Assembly: GCA_003175695.1 (NCBI GenBank)
Contig: PSRA01000070.1
Location: forward strand, 1-41,756
Direction of reading: 5' to 3'
DNA from: Bacteroidota bacterium
Lineage (GTDB): Bacteria; Bacteroidota; Bacteroidia; Chitinophagales; Chitinophagaceae
Length of the DNA: 41,756 bases
Positions 34,838 to 41,756 of the stretch are shown here, one piece after another; position 1 is the stretch's first letter, and each line of letters starts with the position of its first letter. The notes under the pieces are model-generated. The model did not search any database. It saw nothing but the letters and a program-made list of their open reading frames with translations, and was not told where the DNA came from. The translations under genes and the position numbers were made by a program.

Positions 34838-36217
34838 TTACAAAGTTTTCAAATATTCGATGATAGCCTTTCTTTCTTTTTCAGAAAGTTTGTCTCCGAA
34901 ATTGTGGCCATAGTTTCCATAGCCAGGCAGGACTGTGTTATATACGTTCGTTCCGTCGGGTGAATCATGTGTACTGTATACCCATCCTATCTTATTGTAA
35001 TCATATTGTGGGTTGTCAAAATCCCTGGACCAATATTTTGGCCTGGCCTTGCTATTTAATACACCTTCCAATGTCGGCACCGAGCCATTGTGCAGGTAGG
35101 GGGCTGTCACCCAAATGCCGTCCAGGGGAGGAGCTATGTATCCATTGAAGGGCTCCAGCCTTGCAGGGTGATCTCCTTGTGCAAACCAACTGTTGTTGAA
35201 CCAATCCACGAATTGAGGACTCTGGTAATTACTCGTAAATAACATGGAATCGGTCCTGATAGTGGATTCGGGAATAAGCAAATTCGGGTAGTCGTTGCTG
35301 TTACCATGACATTTGGAGCAATTCTTAACATATAAGATGCCGCCTTGCTGCGACAACGCCTTATTGATTGGCTTTGGATATTTCGGTGGCCTCAATGAAT
35401 AAATGTAGGCCAGCACATCGTTGAAGTGGCCATCGACTTCCCGCGATTCTGACGTATCGTTCACTGTCAGCAAATTGGAGGCCATCAAAAACCTGCTGAA
35501 GTCACCCCTTCCAAAACCAGTATAGAACATGGCATTCTTTTTTTTCAAAAGCCACCAGGCTGGTACGTCTGTGGGGATAACCTGGTCTGGAATTTCCAGC
35601 ATGGGAGTTTCACTCCAACGGAAGGTATTTCTATCGCGATGACTTACTAAAAGCGCCGCTAAGCGATCAGCAGCGTTTACGCCGCGAACTTTTGTTTGCA
35701 ACTGACCACCGATCGTCTTAACGACCTTCAAAAAAGGCTCGGCTGCTTCGAAATTTTTCGGATCCAGGTTACGTAGAACCTTCTCTGCAGACGCAGCCAC
35801 TTTCGGATCTAACCTTTGGTTGTTGGAAAAATCGATGGTGGTATTACCCAGGCCCATGATCAATTTATTTTCAAAAACCTGGGCATGACATTGTAAACAA
35901 TTTGGTGCAACAACTATTTCGCCATTGGGTGCTTTGACTGCTGTATATTCATGGCTAACACTTTTGTTGAGACCTTCTCTTTGAAGATAATTTACCGAAC
36001 TCTTTCCAAAACCTAATTTGAAATAGTTATAAGGAATGCCGCTCTTCAAATAGTCACCCGTTATTAAATAAGTATAGCCCTTTTTGCTGTCACCATCTCT
36101 CTGCCTGCTTGCGGGCACGAAAACAGCATCATCGCCTCCTTCGAAAAAGATCGATGTAAATCCGAAACAGATAACTGAAATGCCTGCCGTCACGAGGACT
36201 TTTTTCATACGGGCCAA
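34838..36217 (-). CDS. Di-haem cytochrome c, RoxA/cytochrome c peroxidase-like, inside the repair cluster
   Basis: A 459-residue exported or membrane-anchored cytochrome with an N-terminal hydrophobic segment (KVLVTAGISVICFGFTSIFF). It has two haem c sites, CLQCH (107-111) and CSKCH (300-304). The segment VTAPYLHNGSVPTLEGVL (about 371-387) is characteristic of the RoxA/MauG-like di-haem group, in which a second motif region precedes the substrate-facing haem. Family members include rubber oxygenase and related peroxidase-like proteins; the substrate here is unknown. The gene is co-directional, 75 bases after the ligase stop and 18 bases before the helicase start, and nothing in the cytosolic repair pathway obviously needs a periplasmic cytochrome. 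Alternative starts at ATG 36208 are possible. Confidence 0.85.
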   Translation of the reverse strand: MARMKKVLVTAGISVICFGFTSIFFEGGDDAVFVPASRQRDGDSKKGYTYLITGDYLKSGIPYNYFKLGFGKSSVNYLQREGLNKSVSHEYTAVKAPNGEIVVAPNCLQCHAQVFENKLIMGLGNTTIDFSNNQRLDPKVAASAEKVLRNLDPKNFEAAEPFLKVVKTIGGQLQTKVRGVNAADRLAALLVSHRDRNTFRWSETPMLEIPDQVIPTDVPAWWLLKKKNAMFYTGFGRGDFSRFLMASNLLTVNDTSESREVDGHFNDVLAYIYSLRPPKYPKPINKALSQQGGILYVKNCSKCHGNSNDYPNLLIPESTIRTDSMLFTSNYQSPQFVDWFNNSWFAQGDHPARLEPFNGYIAPPLDGIWVTAPYLHNGSVPTLEGVLNSKARPKYWSRDFDNPQYDYNKIGWVYSTHDSPDGTNVYNTVLPGYGNYGHNFGDKLSEKERKAIIEYLKTL

Positions 36218-36248
36218 TTAGAATTTAAAATTAACATGGACTGGAAAA

Positions 36249-36270
36249 CTCTCGCTTCTTTTGAGAAGAG
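36249..36270 (-). terminator. Hairpin between ligase and cytochrome genes
   Basis: On the minus strand CTTCT pairs with AGAAG (with a flanking pair set across a two-base bulge), followed by TTTTCC. It lies just after the ligase stop codon. Weak; it may partly end the ligase transcript before the cytochrome gene. Confidence 0.35.
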
Positions 36271-36292
36271 GAATTTATTTTTTTGTGAAAAT

Positions 36293-37909
36293 TTACTTCC
36301 CATATAATTCAAGCATTTTCTTCAAATCTTCGAGTGTGTTGATCTCCTGCGGTTTCTTATCCTTTCTCCAGCGATTAATGCGGGGAAAGCGAAGCGCGAT
36401 GCCTGATTTATGACGACTTGATGCAGCAATTCCTTCAAATGCTATTTCAAAAACCAGTTCAGGTTTAACAGTTCGGACCGGACCAAATTTCTCCAGGGAA
36501 TTTCGCTTGACAAATTGGTCAACTTCGGAGAACTCCTTATCTGTAAGTCCTGAATATGCTTTGGTAAAGGTTACCAATTTGTCACCTTCCTTAACTGCAA
36601 AAGTGTAATCAGTATAAAGATTGCTTCTACGGCCATGGCCCTTTTGAGCATACACCATAACAGCATCAATAACGAGAGGATCGACTTTCCATTTCCACCA
36701 ATCGCCTCTCTTTCTACCCACCTGGTAGGCAGAATTTCTTCTTTTAAGCATGATGCCTTCACTACCAATTTCCCTTGAATGGCTACGAATCTTGCTCAAC
36801 TCTTCCCACGTATTGAATTCTACTAATGGGGACAATCGCAAGAATGGCTGATTGATTGAACGAATAATCTTTTCAAGCAAGGTTCTCCTTTCTTCCAATG
36901 ATTTTTCCCTCATGTCGGATCCTTCATATTCCAGCATATCGTAAGCAATGAAACCGACGGGTGCCTCCATAAGTTGTTTCTTAGAAATATTTTTTCTGCC
37001 AATGCGCGTTTGCAAAATCCCAAAAGGCAATGGCATGAAATCTATCTGATCAGATTGGGAATTCGATAAACAGATTATTTCACCATCCATTACTGTACCA
37101 TCATCCAGGAAATTCCGCAAAGGCGCGTATTCGGGAAACTTTTCTGTCACTAATTCTTCTCCCCTACTCCAAACAAAAAGTTGTTGGCTTCTTTTTATTA
37201 CCTGTCCACGAATTCCATCCCATTTCCATTCAGCTATCCATTCGTTAGGTTGGCCGAGTTCGTCCAAATTTTCTTCCAGCGCATATGCCAGGTAAAATGG
37301 AAATGGCTTAGAGAAATCCTGGCTTATACCTTGTTCACTCAGCAAATCCGAAAAAGAAATAGTAACAGGATCCCAGTTACCGCTAATCCTGTGAGCAATG
37401 ACTGAAGGATTCAGACTGATCGTTTTTGCCAACGCATTTACCATCAATTTTTGCGACACGCCAATTCTAAACCCACCAGTTATCAATTTGTTGAAAACAA
37501 ATCTTTCGCCGTAGGACATAGTGGACCAGGCATCGACGATAAATTTCTTTTTGACTGATTCATCCTCTTTTTCAATCTTAATCAGGATTTCGAGATAATA
37601 ATGTAAAGGAAATGACTTTCCTTGCGACTCATTTTCCAGTAATAGCAGCGCGATCGTTTCAGCCAAATCGCCCACCGTGTGATAACTTTCTTCGAACAAC
37701 CAGGAGGGAAGGCCGGTCAATTCTACGCACCATTCCTGCAGTTTGGAAGCACTGACAGCTCGCCTGGGCCTTCGCCCGCTAAAAATCGCAATTACCCAAA
37801 CTTTGTCTTTGCTGTCTGCATTGGCAAAATAGTCTTTTAGTGCGTCCAACTTGTCGTTGGTCTTTGTTGACGTACCCAGCCTAGATACCAGTTCTGCAAA
37901 TAATTTCAT
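36293..37909 (-). CDS. ATP-dependent DNA ligase (repair-cluster type)
   Basis: A 538-residue ATP-dependent DNA ligase that seals nicks during repair. The N-terminal DNA-binding domain covers residues 1-210 and includes KLITGGFRIGVSQKLMVNAL. The nucleotidyltransferase domain has Lys 229 in EWKWDGIRG (motif I), DGEII (motif III), SEGIMLKRRNSAYQVG (motif IV) and WWKWK (motif V). The OB-fold tail ends LRFPRINRWRKDKKPQEINTLEDL. Gene order exonuclease-ligase with a four-base gap is characteristic of the ligase-associated DNA-damage-response set. This is an auxiliary enzyme; the replicative NAD-dependent ligase is elsewhere. Confidence 0.94.
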   Translation of the reverse strand: MKLFAELVSRLGTSTKTNDKLDALKDYFANADSKDKVWVIAIFSGRRPRRAVSASKLQEWCVELTGLPSWLFEESYHTVGDLAETIALLLLENESQGKSFPLHYYLEILIKIEKEDESVKKKFIVDAWSTMSYGERFVFNKLITGGFRIGVSQKLMVNALAKTISLNPSVIAHRISGNWDPVTISFSDLLSEQGISQDFSKPFPFYLAYALEENLDELGQPNEWIAEWKWDGIRGQVIKRSQQLFVWSRGEELVTEKFPEYAPLRNFLDDGTVMDGEIICLSNSQSDQIDFMPLPFGILQTRIGRKNISKKQLMEAPVGFIAYDMLEYEGSDMREKSLEERRTLLEKIIRSINQPFLRLSPLVEFNTWEELSKIRSHSREIGSEGIMLKRRNSAYQVGRKRGDWWKWKVDPLVIDAVMVYAQKGHGRRSNLYTDYTFAVKEGDKLVTFTKAYSGLTDKEFSEVDQFVKRNSLEKFGPVRTVKPELVFEIAFEGIAASSRHKSGIALRFPRINRWRKDKKPQEINTLEDLKKMLELYGK

Positions 37910-37913
37910 AAAA

Positions 37914-38936
37914 TCAATTCACTTCGCTCCCTAATTGCGACTCTGATTGTTCTTCCAGTTCATCACCAAATGCGGTTTTTACCTCAGCCGCCTCAATTCC
38001 TATCTCATTTAAATATCGGCTGAAAGAAGATTGAAATCCGTGTGTAACAAAGACTTTAGCAGCCCCTGTAGATTTCACAACATCAAGCAATCCATTCCAG
38101 TCTGCATGATCACTTAACGCAAATCCCGCATCTGCATTCCTGCGCCTGACATTACCTCTGACCTGCATCCACCCACTACATATTCCCAAAGAATAAGGCT
38201 CGAATCGGTTGACCCAGGATGAAGCTTCCGCACCAGGAGGCGCAATTATGACACCACTTTTAATGGTTCCTCTTTGAAAATCGGAAGTAACTCTTTTTAC
38301 CGCGGGCAATTGAACACCTGCCATCCGAAGAGCCTCTTGCGTATTCCAAATTGCACCGTGAACATATATATCGGATGATACTGGATTCAAAAAAGGCAAT
38401 ATTCTCTGAGTCTTGCCCAAACTGTAAGCAATGAGAACACTATTCCTTCCAGCCTCCATGTTTTTAAGCACCCAATTTTGCATGTTGAACTGGATCTCCT
38501 TTTGTTTTTTCCAGCGATAGATGGGCAGTCCAAAAGTTGACTCAGAAATAAAGACATCACATTTCACAATTTCTAATTCGCCACTGATGCCATCATTTTC
38601 AGTTTTATAATCACCACTCACTACCCATACTTCTCCATTGTATTCAACTCTAACCTGTGAAGATCCAATGATATGACCCGCGGGATGAAGTGAAATCTTT
38701 ACACCATTTTTGTGGATGACTTCTCCCCATTCCATAGTTTGATAATTGTTATTACCGAGTCTCAATTGCAGGAGATATTTGGTCAGCGGATGGCTGATGT
38801 AGAGTGAGCTTCCCGGCCTGGCATGATCGCTGTGTGCATGAGTTATGACCGCTTGATTGACCGGCTGCCATGGATCGATGTAGAAATCACCAGTTGGACA
38901 ATAAATCCCCTTTTCGGTAAAGCTCAACAATTTCAT
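37914..38936 (-). CDS. Ligase-associated DNA damage response exonuclease (metallo-beta-lactamase fold)
   Basis: A 340-residue beta-CASP-type nuclease related to SNM1/Artemis and mRNA-cleavage factors. The zinc-binding HAHSDH motif is at residues 33-38, followed by LHPAGHIIGSSQVRV with the next His, VVSGDYKTENDG with the Asp ligand, and the late ALSDHADWNGLL with the beta-CASP His. It is expected to process DNA ends ahead of ligation. First gene of the recognised repair set, four bases before the ligase and 50 bases after the periplasmic binding-fold gene, so it may be part of a longer transcript. Confidence 0.93.
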   Translation of the reverse strand: MKLLSFTEKGIYCPTGDFYIDPWQPVNQAVITHAHSDHARPGSSLYISHPLTKYLLQLRLGNNNYQTMEWGEVIHKNGVKISLHPAGHIIGSSQVRVEYNGEVWVVSGDYKTENDGISGELEIVKCDVFISESTFGLPIYRWKKQKEIQFNMQNWVLKNMEAGRNSVLIAYSLGKTQRILPFLNPVSSDIYVHGAIWNTQEALRMAGVQLPAVKRVTSDFQRGTIKSGVIIAPPGAEASSWVNRFEPYSLGICSGWMQVRGNVRRRNADAGFALSDHADWNGLLDVVKSTGAAKVFVTHGFQSSFSRYLNEIGIEAAEVKTAFGDELEEQSESQLGSEVN

Positions 38937-38986
38937 TGGCTACGAATTTAATACAAGAAAATCTTTAAGAAGAATCGGTAGTAGAA

Positions 38987-40186
38987 TTAGTATACAGCCA
39001 CAATATTGCCATTGACTTTCTTGAGAAAATACAATTTCTTGTTTTCAAGGTAGTCAAGCGTTGGATTTTGTCTATTGAGGAACACTGGCTGAATGTCGAA
39101 ATCATTAAACACTTTGAATTTCCGCTCTCCAATACTTCCACTGAGATTAGTGCCAAAGAGAGCCAGCAATTGAGAGAAACGGAACATCACTTCATACCCC
39201 CGAAATACCATATCGCTGGGCCTGGAATAGAATTTATTTTTGAAATACTGCTGAATAGAAATGACGAGGCTGTCATTCGGATTGATATAGAATGGCGTGG
39301 TAAAATATATCTCCTGGTCAGTAAATTCAGGCCTGGAAAAATCTATTGCATCCCAGGTTGGCATCCCTATTATTTTAGAGATATAGGTCTTATTTACGGA
39401 AGCAATGGTAGTACAAACAGTTTTGCTGAAATTATCATCGAGGATACCAACAATGCAAAGATTTTTCCTTGAACTGTCGAGACTGGATAAAATTTGGTTC
39501 TGGGCCGATGGCTGATCCAGAGTTACATATTTCAATCTTAGAGGTACCGAAGCTGTATTCCTTTCTACATCCATGAAATAGTTCTTAACCCTGTCCTCTC
39601 CTTTTTTTGTGAAGAATAAGAGATTATAAGTTGGATAATTCCTTTGAACGAATTTATAGATGGCTTCACAATGAGTTCTCAGTGTCGAATTCAAAATAAC
39701 TAATTGATGGTTGTTGGTAATTCCGCCATCATTCGGATAGTTTGCATTGATAAAAGGAATGTTTTTGCGCAGTGCAAGGTTTGCCAGGTCTCTTAATTCA
39801 GCTGCGTTGACATATCCTACCATTAATTGCGTTTGTTGAAAGTCGGGGCTTTCTCCTATCTGGCTGATCGTTTGATTTCCCGAATGTGTATCGTATACTT
39901 CTACATCTAAATTCAAATTTTTAGATTGAAGAGAATCTATGGCCAGTTGTGCTCCCTCGTAGAATTCCAGACCGGGATTGAAGAATTTGGGAAAATTTTT
40001 ATCATACCTGTAGTTGTAGCCCGCGTCAAATGCAGAGTCAAGGTAAAGGGGCAGAAACAAAGCTATGCGATATCGTTTGGTTGAATCCTGAGCCCTCTGA
40101 ATGGAATCTACTTGTGATTTGGCAGATTGGAAAAAATTAGTAAGGATGATGGATAATGCGAATAAATATCTGGAAATGATTTTCAT
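38987..40186 (-). CDS. Periplasmic binding-fold protein (type 1, amino-acid/branched-chain-like)
   Basis: A 399-residue exported protein; signal peptide MKIISRYLFALSIILTNFFQSAKSQ. The rest has the type-1 periplasmic binding (Leu/Ile/Val-binding or receptor ligand-binding) fold, recognisable by LFLPLYLDSAF, the FYEGAQLAIDSL segment, DVEVYDTHSGNQ and LMVGYVNAAELRDLAN. No permease or ATPase genes lie nearby, so it is probably not part of a classical ABC importer here; Bacteroidota encode many such single copies. It lies 33 bases after guaA on the same strand. Function unknown; it might sense a ligand or bind peptidoglycan-related molecules. Confidence 0.85.
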   Translation of the reverse strand: MKIISRYLFALSIILTNFFQSAKSQVDSIQRAQDSTKRYRIALFLPLYLDSAFDAGYNYRYDKNFPKFFNPGLEFYEGAQLAIDSLQSKNLNLDVEVYDTHSGNQTISQIGESPDFQQTQLMVGYVNAAELRDLANLALRKNIPFINANYPNDGGITNNHQLVILNSTLRTHCEAIYKFVQRNYPTYNLLFFTKKGEDRVKNYFMDVERNTASVPLRLKYVTLDQPSAQNQILSSLDSSRKNLCIVGILDDNFSKTVCTTIASVNKTYISKIIGMPTWDAIDFSRPEFTDQEIYFTTPFYINPNDSLVISIQQYFKNKFYSRPSDMVFRGYEVMFRFSQLLALFGTNLSGSIGERKFKVFNDFDIQPVFLNRQNPTLDYLENKKLYFLKKVNGNIVAVY

Positions 40187-40219
40187 ATTTCTAGTCGATT
40201 GCCAGGCTAAATTGTCCGA

Positions 40220-41752
40220 TCACTCCCATTCAATCGTTGCAGGCGGCTTACTGCTGATGTCATATACAACCCGGTTAATTCCTTTTACATTATTAATTAT
40301 TTCGTTCGAGATCTGGGCCAGAAACTCATAAGGCAAATGCGCCCAATCAGCGGTCATTCCATCAACGGAAGTAACGGCCCTTAGAGCAACAGTGTATTCA
40401 TATGTTCTTTCATCTCCCATCACACCCACACTTTTCACAGGCAACAAAATAGTACCTGCCTGCCAAACCGAATGATATAAATTACTTTCTTTTAAACCTT
40501 TGACGTAAATAGAATCAGCTTCCTGTAATAGCTTCACTTTTTCTCGTGTTACCTCTCCTAGGATCCTGATAGCAAGTCCGGGACCGGGGAAAGGATGTCT
40601 CTGCAGCATTTCAACGGGTATACCTAACTCGGCTCCGACTCTTCTTACTTCATCTTTAAACAAAAATCGTAGGGGCTCGACCAGGTCCAGGTGCATTTTC
40701 TTGGGAAGCCCTCCCACGTTGTGATGCGACTTAATTGTTTGTGAAGGGCCGTGAACCGACATACTTTCGATAACATCGGGATAAATCGTTCCCTGCCCCA
40801 ACAATTCAATGTTTTTTATTTTCTCCGCCTGGTCTCTGAATACTTTAATGAAAAGCTTTCCGATCGTCTTTCTCTTGTCTTCCGGATCAGTTTTCCCTTT
40901 CAATTTTGTGTAAAAAAGCTTCTTTGCGTCAACTCCTTTAACATTCAAGCCCAGCGTCTTGTAAGTATCCAACACTTCATGGAATTCATTTTTTCTCAGA
41001 ACGCCGTTATCGACAAAAATTCCGTGAAGCCGATTACCAATAGCTTTACTAATTAGCGTCGCGGCAACAGTAGAATCTACTCCTCCGCTCAATGCCATGA
41101 CCACCTTTCGCTTTCCAATTTGCTGGCTCAGCTGCTGAACTGAATCATTTATAAAATGGGCGGCCGTCCAATCCTGTTTACAACCGCAGACATCAACAAG
41201 GAAATTCCTCAGTATCTTTTTCCCTTCTGTCGAATGATAGACCTCAGGATGGAATTGAAGACAATACAGTGGCAAACTATTGCCGTTCATCTTAAAAGCT
41301 GCGAAAGGAATATTTTCCGTTGTCGCTAAAACTTCGAATACTTCCGGCAGATCCAAAATGGTGTCAGCGTGGCTCATCCAGACCTGGGATTTTTCGGAAA
41401 CCCCCTCCAGAATGACATCATCCTTTTGCTTTTGCAGGAGAGCACGACCATATTCTCTTTTCTTGCTATTGGCAACATGACCGCCGTATTGCATAGCTGT
41501 CAGTTGCGCCCCATAGCAAATGCCCAAAACGGGCAGATGCTGATGCAATAGCTGCACATCCACCATGGGCGCCTTCTTGTCATTCACCGAAAATGGAGAG
41601 CCAGAAAGTATAATGCCTTTGAGTGAAGGATCAATCTCGATTTTTCTATTGTAGGGAACAATCTCGCAGTATACGTTGGCTTCGCGCACGGCCCGGGCAA
41701 TCAATTGAGTATATTGTGAGCCGAAATCGAGAATAAGGATCTTTTCCGTCAT
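40220..41752 (-). CDS. guaA: GMP synthase (glutamine-hydrolysing)
   Basis: Converts XMP to GMP with glutamine and ATP, the last step of guanine nucleotide synthesis. The class I glutaminase half has catalytic Cys 79 (LGICYGAQ) and the His/Glu pair in [11 protein letters not shown]. The synthetase half carries the PP-loop SGGVDST near residue 225 and the dimerisation end with [15 protein letters not shown] and [10 protein letters not shown]. Full length (510 aa); its start codon lies four bases from the window edge, so its promoter is outside. It leads a same-strand series that continues into the binding-fold and repair genes. Confidence 0.97.
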   Translation of the reverse strand: MTEKILILDFGSQYTQLIARAVREANVYCEIVPYNRKIEIDPSLKGIILSGSPFSVNDKKAPMVDVQLLHQHLPVLGICYGAQLTAMQYGGHVANSKKREYGRALLQKQKDDVILEGVSEKSQVWMSHADTILDLPEVFEVLATTENIPFAAFKMNGNSLPLYCLQFHPEVYHSTEGKKILRNFLVDVCGCKQDWTAAHFINDSVQQLSQQIGKRKVVMALSGGVDSTVAATLISKAIGNRLHGIFVDNGVLRKNEFHEVLDTYKTLGLNVKGVDAKKLFYTKLKGKTDPEDKRKTIGKLFIKVFRDQAEKIKNIELLGQGTIYPDVIESMSVHGPSQTIKSHHNVGGLPKKMHLDLVEPLRFLFKDEVRRVGAELGIPVEMLQRHPFPGPGLAIRILGEVTREKVKLLQEADSIYVKGLKESNLYHSVWQAGTILLPVKSVGVMGDERTYEYTVALRAVTSVDGMTADWAHLPYEFLAQISNEIINNVKGINRVVYDISSKPPATIEWE

Positions 41753-41756
41753 TGTA

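Overview
The window looks like a chromosomal segment of a Bacteroidota bacterium, most likely Chitinophagales/Chitinophagaceae. Supporting signs are a type IX secretion (T9SS) C-terminal sorting domain, Bacteroidota-type -7 promoter elements (TAnnTTTG), a long SecA (1109 aa) with a C-terminal zinc motif, many SGLT-type and M14-type proteins with short signal peptides, almost no Shine-Dalgarno sequences, and moderate GC. I see no rRNA, tRNA, insertion sequence, prophage or CRISPR array. The gene content is mostly housekeeping with several accessory islands.

Layout, left to right. 0.2-2.4 kb: a glycine-rich T9SS-exported surface protein. 2.8-6.4 kb: a minus-strand group of a lipoprotein sugar epimerase/isomerase, a Tat-signal Gfo/Idh/MocA oxidoreductase and a type-2 malate/lactate dehydrogenase. 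6.6-7.0 kb: single-strand DNA-binding protein. 7.0-9.5 kb: two paralogous small secreted proteins separated by an 856-bp gene-free stretch that holds a 340-bp sequence duplicated in tandem; each copy carries a terminator hairpin and a promoter -7 element. 9.6-12.2 kb: mnmA, then a lipoprotein that seems to have two PKD domains inserted within another domain. 12.2-18.1 kb: an RsmB/NOP-type RNA methyltransferase, the 2-oxoglutarate dehydrogenase E2 and E1 genes, and rpsT. 18.2-22.9 kb: an Lnt-like membrane nitrilase, a membrane-bound AraC-type regulator and an M14 metallopeptidase. 23.0-26.4 kb: secA.

26.5-30.6 kb is a possible myo-inositol/uronate region: a sodium:solute symporter, myo-inositol oxygenase with all iron ligands present, and a convergent MFS transporter of the organic-anion (ACS) type. 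30.7-31.5 kb holds an XRE-S24 (LexA-like) regulator with a dyad over its own start region. 31.5-38.9 kb is a complete ligase-associated DNA-damage-response cluster (exonuclease, ATP-dependent ligase, DEXH helicase, PdeM phosphoesterase) interrupted by a co-directional di-haem cytochrome c of the RoxA-like kind. The window ends with a periplasmic binding-fold protein and guaA, which lie upstream of that cluster on the same strand with short gaps, so a long transcript from guaA to pdeM is possible.

The most unusual points are the cytochrome embedded in the repair cluster, the terminator/promoter tandem duplication between the secreted paralogs, the nested PKD insertion, the inositol oxygenase neighbourhood, and a set of strong inverted repeats at the promoters of lnt, the MFS gene and the XRE-S24 gene. 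None of these by itself proves a new system; all calls come from reading the sequence without database searches.
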